Shown one piece after another: positions 23,789 to 31,099 of a stretch of DNA of 46,745 nucleotides. The translations under genes and the position numbers were made by a program. The stretch spans positions 1-46,745 of the forward strand of contig JAFZIZ010000003.1 in the NCBI GenBank assembly GCA_017554145.1, read 5' to 3'. How positions within the stretch are numbered: the stretch's first letter is position 1; every line of letters begins with the position of its first letter. The notes under the pieces were generated by a model that made no database searches, was not told the DNA's origin, and saw only the letters and a program-made list of their open reading frames with translations. This DNA comes from Prevotella sp. Its GTDB lineage: Bacteria; Bacteroidota; Bacteroidia; Bacteroidales; Bacteroidaceae.

Positions 23789-23870
23789 TTGAGGTGGCGG
23801 GACTCGAACCCACGAAGCCGAATGGCGGCAGATTTACAGTCTGCTCTCGTTGACGCTGGAGAACACCACA
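23789..23870 (-). tRNA. tRNA-Tyr(GTA)
   Basis: 82 nt, class II. Anticodon loop CTGTAAA in stem GCAGA/TCTGC, long variable arm with GCC/GGC, discriminator A73. Acceptor TGTGGTG/CACCTCA has a T3:T70 mismatch and a T1:A72 first pair instead of G:C. GTA anticodons are normal queuosine targets. Confidence 0.82.
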
Positions 23871-23881
23871 TTATATTATTG

Positions 23882-23954
23882 TGGAACCTCGTGGAGTCGA
23901 ACCACGTTCTCAGGATTTTCAGTCCAGCGCATACACCAAGTCTGCCAAAGTTCC
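23882..23954 (-). tRNA. tRNA-Phe(GAA), unusual body
   Basis: 73 nt. Anticodon loop CTGAAAA; acceptor GGAACTT/AGGTTCC; discriminator A73. The D-arm (TGGCAGACTTGGTGTATGC) closely resembles the D-arm of the adjacent tRNA-Ser(TGA) rather than a normal Phe D-arm, and the anticodon stem has a T28:T42 mismatch. The variable loop is short. It looks like a Ser/Leu-type gene converted to a GAA anticodon. Confidence 0.78.
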
Positions 23955-23959
23955 TTTGG

Positions 23960-24047
23960 AGGAGGCTAAGGGATTCGAACCCTTGGGGCGTTTTACCGCC
24001 CTCTGGTTTTCAAGACCAGTGCAATAGACCAACTCTGCCAAACCTCC
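23960..24047 (-). tRNA. tRNA-Ser(TGA)
   Basis: 88 nt, class II. Anticodon loop CTTGAAA, variable arm GGGCG/CGCCC, T-stem AAGGG/CCCTT. The discriminator is T73, where seryl-tRNA synthetase normally meets G73. Followed directly by CCA and then, 2 nt later, the tRNA-Phe gene. Confidence 0.86.
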
Positions 24048-24053
24048 AATTTG

Positions 24054-24136
24054 CGGAAGCAGAAGGATTCGAACCTCCGAAACCTTTCGGTTTTACACGT
24101 TAGCAGCGTGTCGCCTTACCACTCAGCCATACTTCC
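24054..24136 (-). tRNA. tRNA-Ser(GCT)
   Basis: 83 nt, class II. Anticodon loop CTGCTAA in stem ACACG/CGTGT, variable arm AACC-GAAA-GGTT, discriminator G73. First gene of the array, about 16 nt after the promoter -7 box. Its 3' quarter is identical to that of tRNA-Trp. Confidence 0.88.
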
Positions 24137-24151
24137 ATTGGTTTTCGGGTG

Positions 24152-24159
24152 CAAAGGTA
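24152..24159 (-). promoter_or_regulatory. -7 box for the tRNA array
   Basis: Minus strand TACCTTTG, followed 16 nt later by the tRNA-Ser(GCT) 5' end. It is the only promoter-like box before the array, and spacers between the eight tRNAs are 4-11 nt, so they are probably one precursor transcript. Confidence 0.6.
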
Positions 24160-24224
24160 CTATACCCCTATGCAGCCTTTCTGCGTAACGAGAATTATTT
24201 TTCATTTTTCTTTGAAAACCAGCT

Positions 24225-24265
24225 GTTGACAGTTGAAATTACATAAGCATTTTCAACTTGTCAAC
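24225..24265. repeat. Long inverted repeat upstream of the tRNA array
   Basis: GTTGACAGTTGAAA (24225-24238) pairs with TTTCAACTTGTCAAC (24251-24265) with a single bulge. It lies upstream of the array promoter and could be an operator or a terminator for transcription from the right. The following 24311-24378 holds three TGGCTACA(A/G)AT repeats. No ORF is credible from 24160 to 24641. Confidence 0.6.
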
Positions 24266-24397
24266 GTTAGAACTTGACAACACTCCGCAAAGATTATCTT
24301 TTGCAGGATTAGTGGCTACAGATTTTGCAAAGGTAAGTTATGGAGTGGCTACAAATATTCGGAATTGGCTACAAATTTGATATGTGAGAAAAAGAAA

Positions 24398-24426
24398 AGT
24401 CCCGTAAATCATTGATTTACAGGACT
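24398..24426 (-). terminator. Terminator hairpin next to the tRNA-Asn-like att core
   Basis: AGTCCCGTAAATCA and TGATTTACAGGACT pair over 14 bp with one mismatch, followed on the minus strand by TTTTC. It directly follows the tRNA 3'-end-like sequence at 24436-24458 in minus orientation, as a tRNA terminator would. Confidence 0.65.
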
Positions 24427-24435
24427 CTTTCTTAG

Positions 24436-24458
24436 GCGCTTCAGGATGGGCTTGAACC
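24436..24458 (-). repeat. Attachment-site core, left copy (tRNA-Asn 3' end)
   Basis: 23 bp identical to 38734-38756. On the minus strand it reads GGTTCAAGCCCATC then CTGAAGCGC: a T-loop and acceptor 3' strand. It lies 184 bp from the integrase gene, as expected for an att site of a tyrosine-recombinase element. Confidence 0.75.
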
Positions 24459-24574
24459 TGAATATATGAAACCAACAGAAATTATTAGAAATTATAAGAA
24501 ACTAAATACCAATAAGTTACATAAAAGGATTGAAAGGTAACAGGATGTATAAAATTCGTTAAACAACAAAAATT

Positions 24575-24597
24575 GGGTGCAAATTGGGTGCAACTTT
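24575..24597 (+). repeat. Subterminal direct repeat, left copy
   Basis: Contains GGGTGCAAATTGGGTGCAAC and is identical over 23 bp to 38631-38653, in the same orientation. Two TTGGGTGCAA-like units per copy, placed about 120 bp inside each att core, look like integrase or excisionase arm-binding sites. Confidence 0.75.
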
Positions 24598-24610
24598 CGA
24601 AGAATTATTG

Positions 24611-24618
24611 TACCTTTG
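24611..24618 (+). promoter_or_regulatory. -7 box for the integrase
   Basis: TACCTTTG, 24 nt before the ATG at 24642. No TTG at the ideal distance; the nearest is within the subterminal repeat, so integrase binding there could repress its own promoter. Confidence 0.55.
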
Positions 24619-24641
24619 CACCCAGTTAAACGAATAATTAT

Positions 24642-26129
24642 ATGGCACAGTTTTTTCTAAGATCAAAACGAGAAGAGGGCGAAGCACCCCTTTACACTAA
24701 GATAAGACGCAACGGTATGCAGATGTATGTCTGCACGGGCATCAAAGTTGACATCAGGGAATGGAACAAGGCACAACGTAGTTTTTCAGCCATGCAGCGT
24801 TATGAGCAGACGGAGGAAGGTGCTAAGGTTCATGACCTTCAGATGCGAGTGATGAAAGCAGTTGATACGCTTTATGCCGAAGGGAAGATAAACACCAAAG
24901 AAGATAAGGCTATTATCGAAGAAGCCATGAACAATATCGTTACTGGTGGCACTGAGGAAATCCAGCAGGTTAAAAAGATTGCAGAAGCAAAGTCGAGGAA
25001 GTATGTCGTACAGTTCTATGAATACTTCTTTGCAGGCATATCCGATGGTTCCATCAGTCATGGTAGCAATTCTGAGTATTCTGCCGGATCCGTCCAAGTA
25101 TGGAAAACATTTGGAAGGTATCTTCATGAATACTGTGGCGGGAATGTAACCTTTGATGATATTGACAAGCCATTTGCCGACGGGTTTACGCAGTTCCTTC
25201 AGAAGAAGGATTTTATGCCGAACACAATCAACAAGAATGTTACTTGCTTCCGAAAGCTCTGTAACCTTGCTGCTATGGAGGGCTACAACAAGAATGCTGT
25301 TTCCCTTAAGGTGTGGAAGGATAGAACGGTGAAGGAAGATGAGAAACGAGCCGAGATATATCTGACCGAAGAGGATATAGATGCTCTTTATAATCTGGAA
25401 CTGACAGGTGAAAATGAGATAGTCCGCGATATTTTTGTTCTTGGTTACTTTAGTTGCCAGCGTTATAGCGACTACTGTAGGCTTCGTGAAGAAAATTTCG
25501 TAACCTACGACAAAGGACTTGGACAAATTACATTGATTCAGAAAAAGACAGGAAGAACTGTCAATGTACCCATAGTCGATGATCGGGTATATGAATTATG
25601 CGACAAGTACAACTACGACTTCCCAGAAATATCGGAGCAGAAAATGAATCTGAAGATTAAGGCAGTGGCTGCCATCTTAGCAGAAAGTACTCCGTCGTTC
25701 CAAGAGAAATATGTCACAGTGTTGACTGCTGTTGAGAAACGATCGGAAAAGACATACACAAAGTTGTTGAAGAAAAAGAAATCGGGCTCCAAGTTTACTG
25801 AGAATGAACGCAAATGGTTTGGCAAATTAAGCAAGCTCGCAGAGAAGCGCAACGGCGCACCATTATTTGAACGGAATAAGCATGGCGAGATTATTCGTCC
25901 TAAGTATGAACTTATTACTTCTCACACAGCACGAAGAAGTGGAGCCACCAACTTATATAAATTAGATGTGCTCTCTGATCAGGAAATCCGTAGTATAACA
26001 GGACATCAATCTCAAAAGGTTTTTGAGAACTATATCCGTATTGGAATCTCAGAACAGGCCCAGAGAGTTGGTGACAAAATTCTCGCCGCCAAGGGAGCCA
26101 AGAAGAAAAAAGGTAATGCCAAGTGTTAA
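24642..26129 (+). CDS. Tyrosine recombinase/integrase of the 14-kb element
   Basis: 495 aa. N-terminal arm-binding domain typical of Bacteroidota integrases (FFLRSKREEGEAPLYTKIRRNG), SAM-like core-binding domain around residues 115-215, and a catalytic domain with the first Arg in FSCQRYSDY, the HxxR box HTARRSGATN, GHQS and a terminal Tyr in ENYIRIG. The lysine-rich tail (AAKGAKKKKGNAK) is unremarkable. It would integrate the element at the tRNA-Asn 3' end, given the adjacent att core. Longer than average (about 410 aa) through an insertion (KTYTKLLKKKKSG) in the catalytic domain. Confidence 0.95.
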   Translation: MAQFFLRSKREEGEAPLYTKIRRNGMQMYVCTGIKVDIREWNKAQRSFSAMQRYEQTEEGAKVHDLQMRVMKAVDTLYAEGKINTKEDKAIIEEAMNNIVTGGTEEIQQVKKIAEAKSRKYVVQFYEYFFAGISDGSISHGSNSEYSAGSVQVWKTFGRYLHEYCGGNVTFDDIDKPFADGFTQFLQKKDFMPNTINKNVTCFRKLCNLAAMEGYNKNAVSLKVWKDRTVKEDEKRAEIYLTEEDIDALYNLELTGENEIVRDIFVLGYFSCQRYSDYCRLREENFVTYDKGLGQITLIQKKTGRTVNVPIVDDRVYELCDKYNYDFPEISEQKMNLKIKAVAAILAESTPSFQEKYVTVLTAVEKRSEKTYTKLLKKKKSGSKFTENERKWFGKLSKLAEKRNGAPLFERNKHGEIIRPKYELITSHTARRSGATNLYKLDVLSDQEIRSITGHQSQKVFENYIRIGISEQAQRVGDKILAAKGAKKKKGNAKC

Positions 26130-26154
26130 ATTCTTCATTTCTTTCTGCAAAAAA

Positions 26155-26185
26155 TTGTCCGTATAAAATAAAAGCTGTACTTTTG
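26155..26185 (+). promoter_or_regulatory. Promoter of the AbiE-like toxin-antitoxin operon
   Basis: TTG at 26155-26157, 20 bp, TACTTTTG at 26178-26185, a full-consensus Bacteroidota promoter. The operator-like repeat begins 10 bp downstream, in the right place for autorepression. Confidence 0.8.
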
Positions 26186-26194
26186 CAGCAAAAA

Positions 26195-26217
26195 GTGGGA
26201 AATATTGCAAAAATTTC
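26195..26217 (+). repeat. Operator-like repeat before abiEi
   Basis: 23 bp identical to 27880-27902 (28 bp with one mismatch if extended left). Contains GTGGGAAATATTGCAAAAAT with partial dyad GAAA...TTTC. Lies between the promoter and the abiEi start codon. Confidence 0.75.
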
Positions 26218-26223
26218 AAAGGT

Positions 26224-26847
26224 ATGACAGAAGACAAACCACTCAGACAAATCATAGAAGAAATTCCTCCTGGAAATGTTCTTTTCAGGACAGACTTTCC
26301 GCAATATAATGTGGAGTTTGTGGGAAATGTGCTGACTAAACTCGTAGAAGACAATGTAATTGTCAAGTTGGCTCAGGGCATCTACTATAGGCCTAAGCTG
26401 AGCAGGTTTGGAGCGGTTAAGCCATCTATAATTCAGATAGCAGAGAGTATTGCGAAACGCGACAATGCCGTGATTCTTCCCGTTGGAGAGACTGCACTTA
26501 ATGAATTGGGACTATCTACACAAGTCCCAATGACCTATACATTCCTTACTAACGGTAGTGGTAGAACTATCAATCTGGGTAATCAAACCATTGTATTCAA
26601 GCGTGGTGTTCCACGTAATTTTGCATATAAAACCACACTAATGGCTTATCTTGTTCAAGCTCTCAGAGCACTGGGTAAGGATAACGTTGGCGAAACAGAA
26701 CTATCTCAAATAAGAAAACTCATTCGAATGGAACCAGAACAAGACAAGCTTCGTCAGGATCTAATGATGGTTCCTATATGGATGCGAAAAATGATATCAC
26801 CTATTATAATTAAGAAAGGTAATGAAACAAACACTTTGGATAAATAA
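26224..26847 (+). CDS. abiEi: AbiEi-like antitoxin/repressor (DUF6088 type)
   Basis: 207 aa. The N-terminus is a winged helix (LRQIIEEIPPGNVLFRTDF...LTKLVEDNVIVKLAQGIYYRPKLSRFG), the DNA-binding part of type IV AbiEi antitoxins; the rest (NAVILPVGETALNELGLSTQ) is the conserved AbiEi-type C-domain. AbiEi represses its own promoter by binding inverted repeats and counteracts AbiEii without direct contact. It overlaps the toxin gene by 26 bp. The repeat at 26195-26217 is a candidate operator. Confidence 0.85.
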   Translation: MTEDKPLRQIIEEIPPGNVLFRTDFPQYNVEFVGNVLTKLVEDNVIVKLAQGIYYRPKLSRFGAVKPSIIQIAESIAKRDNAVILPVGETALNELGLSTQVPMTYTFLTNGSGRTINLGNQTIVFKRGVPRNFAYKTTLMAYLVQALRALGKDNVGETELSQIRKLIRMEPEQDKLRQDLMMVPIWMRKMISPIIIKKGNETNTLDK

Positions 26848-27844
26848 TAACGATACCGACCGTTCATACATGTTGGAAAAGACCGAAGAGAGTCATCCTG
26901 GTATTGGACGGGCGGCAATTGAAAAGGACTGGTGGGTTAGTGTCACATTAAAGGCACTATTCCAGGCGGATTGTGCAGAAAGCTTGATATTCAAAGGCGG
27001 TACCAGTCTTAGCAAAGGCTGGGGATTGATTGAAAGATTTTCTGAAGATATTGACCTGGCTATCAGTCATTCATTCTTTGGCGTCAATAAGTCCAACAAG
27101 AGTCAACGCGATAAGCTGCGCAAGTTGTCGAGAGCCTATATCCAAAGCACTTTGTCAGGTCAACTTGATGAACGTTTAAAGGCCATGGGTATCACAGGCT
27201 ACCAGATAGAGAACATCACTCATGTAGAAAACAGGGAAGGTGAACTTGTTCCTATTGATAGCGACAAAGATCCAACCGTCATCGTGCTTCACTACGACAG
27301 TCTTCTCACTCGGAAGATTGACTACATCCCGCCCAGGGTGAAGATTGAGATAAGCTGTCTCTCTATGGACGAGCCAGTTGAGGAGCGTGAAATACGTTCA
27401 CTTATATGCGGGACATTCCCTGATGATGATACAGATGCTGTATGCCGAATCAAAACTGTAGTGCCTACTCGTACTTTCTTGGAGAAGATATTCTTGTTGG
27501 CAGAGGAATTTCAGAAGGACAAGCCTCGAAGTGTCAGGATGTCCCGCCATCTCTATGACCTTGAGCGTCTTATGGATTCTGAGTTTGGTAAGTCTGCATT
27601 AGCGGACAAAACTTTATATGATGCCATCATTGAACATCGAAAAGCCTACTATGCGCTAAGATATGTGGACTACTCATTGCATCACCCAGACACCATTAAC
27701 ATTCTGCCACCAGAGAACGTGCAGGATGACTGGCGACAGGATTATTCCAATATGCAGCGATACTTCATTTATGGAAGGTCATTGGATTTTGATCATCTAA
27801 TGCAGCGGATTCAGGAATTACAACAGAGATTACGAAACATGTAG
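26822..27844 (+). CDS. abiEii: AbiEii-like nucleotidyltransferase toxin
   Basis: 340 aa. The nucleotidyltransferase signature is clear: FKGGTSLSKGWGLIERFSED then DIDLAI, giving the GG-TS and D-x-D metal site, plus downstream VKIEISCLSMDEP carrying the third acidic region. AbiEii toxins transfer nucleotides, in studied relatives to tRNA 3' ends, stopping growth and blocking phage. Length is normal (about 300-350 aa). It is coupled to abiEi by overlap and followed by a second copy of the operator repeat. Role in the element: maintenance and phage defence (inference). Confidence 0.9.
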   Translation: MKQTLWINNNDTDRSYMLEKTEESHPGIGRAAIEKDWWVSVTLKALFQADCAESLIFKGGTSLSKGWGLIERFSEDIDLAISHSFFGVNKSNKSQRDKLRKLSRAYIQSTLSGQLDERLKAMGITGYQIENITHVENREGELVPIDSDKDPTVIVLHYDSLLTRKIDYIPPRVKIEISCLSMDEPVEEREIRSLICGTFPDDDTDAVCRIKTVVPTRTFLEKIFLLAEEFQKDKPRSVRMSRHLYDLERLMDSEFGKSALADKTLYDAIIEHRKAYYALRYVDYSLHHPDTINILPPENVQDDWRQDYSNMQRYFIYGRSLDFDHLMQRIQELQQRLRNM

Positions 27845-27879
27845 ACGTGTCGAGACAAGAAAATACAAATCCACAAAAT

Positions 27880-27902
27880 GTGGGAAATATTGCAAAAATT
27901 TC
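27880..27902 (+). repeat. Second copy of the AbiE operator-like repeat
   Basis: Identical 23 bp to 26195-26217, in the same orientation, 32 bp before the start of the 324-aa gene. Suggests that gene is under the same repressor. Confidence 0.75.
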
Positions 27903-27933
27903 GTAGATATTATTAATTACAGGATAACACATT

Positions 27934-28908
27934 ATGACAATAGGAACACCCTTATGGGATGACTTTGTAAAAAAACTGAAGGAGGTAAAGACTACTGTTG
28001 AGGATATGGGCTTTATGCCGAAGTATGTCCCCAATGAATCTGATTATGAATCCATGTCTGCAGTAGAGAGGGAAATGACTGAAAGGATGTTTCGTGATTA
28101 CTATTGCTGCTACGCTAAGATGTCAACAGAAATCGTGCATAACAATATGATTGTTGTGGTTGACAAGGTAAATGAAGAGGTTCGCAATCTCTACTATAAC
28201 AATTTTGTGAATCTTGACCTGATTCTTAATAAGATTGGTGACGACTTCCTGAAATATACCATCAACATGTCTGAGTTATGCAATATCAAGAAGATAAAGG
28301 CCACCTATTTGGACTTGCTTGTGAAATATGGTATCACCCATCCAAGTAATGCCGAGAGATACGAAGAATTTCTCTGTCGTATAGGACTTGAATACATTTA
28401 TTGCGTCAATCTTCTAACAGACTCGTTTGACAGCCGTGTATTCAATGAAGCTCAGAAGAAAGAAATCAAACGTAGAATCCTCTACAGCGCAGATCTCTTA
28501 ATGGATGAATTTGGCAAGATGCCGACAGTTATTGACCTTGAAAACGATTTCAAGGAGAAAGTGGAATCACTGCGAAATGAGATAGGCAGTTATCATCTTC
28601 CAAAAGATTTTGCAGAGCATTTTACAGCGCCGTTTAGAGGTATTGGTACTGGTAACATCGATTACTACAAGCAACTTGAAGATAGTTTGACTGATAGGGC
28701 CAAGAAAAGAAGCGTTTTGGAATATGCCAAGATAGCCCACCTTATATATAATAGTGATAAGATGTCGAGACTGAAGCCCAATTCTTTTACAAACTGGTAC
28801 AAATATTTCTGCCAGATTGTGGGCTGTGAGCATAATCCTGATTACAAACCAGCAAAGTTAAAAGACACAAAAGGGCTTGAAAAAGAGTTCTATTACTTGA
28901 CAAAGTGA
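27934..28908 (+). CDS. Unknown all-alpha protein downstream of AbiE
   Basis: 324 aa with no recognised motif, signal peptide or membrane segment. Predicted mostly helical (KKLKEVKTTVEDMGF, EEVRNLYYNNFVNLDLILNK), with a cysteine pair (DYYCCYAK) and a Tyr/Phe-rich end (FTNWYKYFCQIVG). It lies 89 bp after the toxin and carries the same upstream repeat as abiEi, so I infer shared control by AbiEi and possibly a third component of the system. It could equally be an unrelated cargo gene that captured the repeat. Confidence 0.7.
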   Translation: MTIGTPLWDDFVKKLKEVKTTVEDMGFMPKYVPNESDYESMSAVEREMTERMFRDYYCCYAKMSTEIVHNNMIVVVDKVNEEVRNLYYNNFVNLDLILNKIGDDFLKYTINMSELCNIKKIKATYLDLLVKYGITHPSNAERYEEFLCRIGLEYIYCVNLLTDSFDSRVFNEAQKKEIKRRILYSADLLMDEFGKMPTVIDLENDFKEKVESLRNEIGSYHLPKDFAEHFTAPFRGIGTGNIDYYKQLEDSLTDRAKKRSVLEYAKIAHLIYNSDKMSRLKPNSFTNWYKYFCQIVGCEHNPDYKPAKLKDTKGLEKEFYYLTK

Positions 28909-28957
28909 TGTTTTGACGGGAATCTATCCCCTCATCTTCCCCAGACCATTTCCCCTG

Positions 28958-29000
28958 CCACGTTCGCAATATGTTGATAACCAATATATTACGAACGTGG
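28958..29000. repeat. 19-bp-arm palindrome upstream of the replication genes
   Basis: CCACGTTCGCAATATGTTG and the complement of CAATATATTACGAACGTGG agree at 17 of 19 positions around a 5-bp spacer. It may end the upstream transcript (a CTTTTTATTT run follows at 29011) or be a replication or recombination site for the circular element. Confidence 0.65.
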
Positions 29001-29072
29001 CTCGTTTCCCCTTTTTATTTCTCTGAATTTATTGGGATAATTTTGCAGCACAAAAATTAATTTCAATAAATT

Positions 29073-29369
29073 ATGGAAAATATAGTAGTATTAAATGAAG
29101 AGCAGTTCGAGGACATTATCTACAGAACTGTTAGCCGATGCCTCAATGAGAAGAACATCGGTAACTTCGGGGAGAAACCCGAAGATGAGGGGTTTTATAC
29201 ACGTGATGAACTATGTGATCTTCTGCACATTGCTTATCCTACTCTTTGGAGAATTGAGCAGTCTGGCATTTTGAAATGTCAGAAGGTAGGACGCAAGAAC
29301 CTATACTCAAAGCAGGAAGTCAACATACTTATCAAGTCTGGGAAGTTGGCAAAGTATGGTCACCGATAG
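29073..29369 (+). CDS. Excisionase/MerR-like HTH protein
   Basis: 98 aa. The DNA-binding part FYTRDELCDLLHIAYPTLWR followed by KCQKVGRKNLYSKQEVNIL is the DUF-type helix-turn-helix standard in Bacteroidota mobile elements. It is preceded by TAATTTTG (29038-29045) and followed after 3 bp by the replication-initiator-like gene. Likely a regulator or excision factor of the element. Confidence 0.85.
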   Translation: MENIVVLNEEQFEDIIYRTVSRCLNEKNIGNFGEKPEDEGFYTRDELCDLLHIAYPTLWRIEQSGILKCQKVGRKNLYSKQEVNILIKSGKLAKYGHR

Positions 29370-29372
29370 TAA

Positions 29373-30140
29373 ATGTGTAAGGCTATGGGTATCTATGACT
29401 ACATGAACCATTTCTGGTTCGAGAATGAGAATGATCCATGCTCTTTGAGTGAGGCAACTCTCTACTTCTATCTGTTGTATGAGGCCAACCGCCAACACTG
29501 GGCATCACCTTTTAAGGTCAGTACCCAGATGCTGGCGGCACGGCTGAATACTTCTAAACAGAACGTAATGAAGGCAAGAGATGGACTTAGAAAGAGAGGG
29601 CTGATTGACTTTTCTAAAGGTGAAGGCAAAGGCAAGCCTGCATTGTACACCCTCCGTCTTTCGGAAGAACAATCTCAATCGTTGTCTCAACTGATGACTC
29701 AACAGTTGACCGAATCATTGGCTTCCGAGTTGCCCCAATCGTTGCCCCATTCCAATATAAAAGAAGAAAATACAACAAAAGAAGTAGGAGAAGAAAAACA
29801 ATCTCCTTCATCCAATTCAAAAGTTGTGTTGACTCTTTCAGAGCTAATGGAAAAATTGTTGAATGACAATTCTTGGCTCCTTGGATTATCTGAACGACTG
29901 GCCAAGAATAAGATTATTCTTAATGGCGAAGAGTTGAAAGACAAAGTTAGAGAATTCTTCTCAGAACAGGAACATAAGGGCTGTAAGGGAAAAGAAGAGG
30001 CTGACTGTCGTGAGTATGTTTTTAACTGGATTAAATACAAATACAAGAATTATTATGGAAATGAATCAAAGTGCAATGGCCAAATTAGCACAATTAAGAT
30101 CGAAGCTAATAGGCCAGAAGACTACACCGGGTATTGTTAA
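29373..30140 (+). CDS. Replication initiator-like protein with winged helix (DnaD/RepA type)
   Basis: 255 aa (an alternative ATG at 29385 removes four residues). N-terminal region IYDYMNHFWFENENDPCSLSEATLYFYLLYEANR then MLAARLNTSKQNVMKARDGL and RGLIDFSKGEGKGKP form a winged HTH as in phage and plasmid replication openers. A Ser/Gln-rich linker joins a short C-terminal helix part (VREFFSEQEHKGCKGKEEAD). It overlaps the ATPase gene, so the two act together, probably as initiator and helicase loader for the excised circle. Confidence 0.8.
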   Translation: MCKAMGIYDYMNHFWFENENDPCSLSEATLYFYLLYEANRQHWASPFKVSTQMLAARLNTSKQNVMKARDGLRKRGLIDFSKGEGKGKPALYTLRLSEEQSQSLSQLMTQQLTESLASELPQSLPHSNIKEENTTKEVGEEKQSPSSNSKVVLTLSELMEKLLNDNSWLLGLSERLAKNKIILNGEELKDKVREFFSEQEHKGCKGKEEADCREYVFNWIKYKYKNYYGNESKCNGQISTIKIEANRPEDYTGYC

Positions 30141-30732
30141 GTTCCCGATGTCAACAGAGGAAGCTGCTCTTAATATCGAAGTGGCGTTCCAAGTAGAGGT
30201 AGAAAAGCGTGGTAATACTTATGTCAATAGTGAAGAACTGCATAATCATATCTGGCAGATAGCCGAGTTGTTCACCAAGCCTACCAACAAATTCGGTATT
30301 ATGCTGTGTGGTGGCGTAGGTAACGGCAAGAGCACAATGATGTATGCCCTGCAGAATCTCATAAGGAGTCTTGAGATTCCTCTGATAGGTAATACAACAT
30401 TTAGCACATACGGGATGAGAATAGAAAGCGCCAAGTTCATCTATAACCAAGTAAAAGTTGACTCTAAAGAATACTTACATCTACAGCAAACCAATATGCT
30501 TGGGATTGATGACCTTGGCGAGGAAGAGCCTACACTGATTAGCTATGGCAACCGTGTCACTCCTGTGATAGATCTCTTGTCATATCGCTATAACAGGATG
30601 CTTTTCACCATGGTGACAACCAACCTAACCCCACCACAAATCCGCATGCTCTATGGTATCAGAATAGCAGACCGTTTTAACGAGATGATGCTTATCCTTA
30701 ACTATCAGGGGCTGTCTTTCAGAACACCGTAA
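30055..30732 (+). CDS. DnaC-like AAA+ helicase-loader ATPase
   Basis: 225 aa from the ATG at 30055, overlapping the preceding gene by 86 bp. Walker A MLCGGVGNGKSTMM and Walker B MLGIDDLGEEE, followed by TMVTTNLTPPQIRMLYG and IRIADRFNEMM, the sensor and arginine-finger regions of the DnaC/IstB clade. Together with the winged-helix gene it resembles the replication pair of Bacteroides mobilizable elements. The longer upstream frame is not needed. Confidence 0.88.
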   Translation: MEMNQSAMAKLAQLRSKLIGQKTTPGIVKFPMSTEEAALNIEVAFQVEVEKRGNTYVNSEELHNHIWQIAELFTKPTNKFGIMLCGGVGNGKSTMMYALQNLIRSLEIPLIGNTTFSTYGMRIESAKFIYNQVKVDSKEYLHLQQTNMLGIDDLGEEEPTLISYGNRVTPVIDLLSYRYNRMLFTMVTTNLTPPQIRMLYGIRIADRFNEMMLILNYQGLSFRTP

Positions 30733-30742
30733 CATTCGGGAT

Positions 30743-30800
30743 GTATAGTAACGTGGCGGACAGGGGCGACCATTAGCAATAATGGTGTAGCTTACTATAC
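30743..30800. repeat. Nested inverted repeat, candidate oriT or regulatory site
   Basis: GTATAGTAA (30743-30751) with TTACTATAC (30792-30800) encloses CCATTA-GCAA-TAATGG (30770-30785). Nested dyads of this kind upstream of a relaxase gene are typical of transfer origins, but no nic site can be named from sequence alone. Confidence 0.5.
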
Positions 30801-30875
30801 CAAAATTTCCGGTTTCTGTGCATGGCACACAAAGCCGTCGCGAGCAGAGTCGCTAAATTTAGGTAAGTAAGCCAC

Positions 30876-31064
30876 GGGGCTTGCCCCTTTGGATTCCCCA
30901 GCAGGGAGTGACTTCTCCCTACACCTACCGCTCAAGGCTCTGCCCTAAGAACCTGCCAAGGGCTACTTGCCCTATGGAACCTCGCAAGGGGGGGACCCTC
31001 CCCCTTGACCGCCCCGCTCAGAGGTCTCGACCTCTAAGAACTCTGACCAGGGAACAATCCCTGG
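30876..31064. repeat. Row of six short GC hairpins upstream of mobV
   Basis: Perfect or near-perfect stems at 30876-30887, 30903-30920, 30959-30973, 30985-31007, 31020-31035 and 31047-31064, with loops of 2-7 nt, following one another over 190 bp. No ORF is credible here, which is why the relaxase is started at 31100 and not in the longer open frame. Together with the nested dyad this is the oriT-like leader region. Confidence 0.8.
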
Positions 31065-31099
31065 ACCCAATTGTTGAACAACTTAAAAGTTTACAAATT

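Noticed and set aside
23510-24103. Several overlapping ORFs on both strands (for example 23602-23871 and 23777-24103)
   Set aside because: They are translations of tRNA genes (repeating SNPSAS/GFEPP-like strings); the tRNA cloverleaves explain the sequence.
30881-31099. N-terminal extension of the MobV frame
   Set aside because: It would translate through six GC hairpins; relaxase homology starts at the ATG at 31100.
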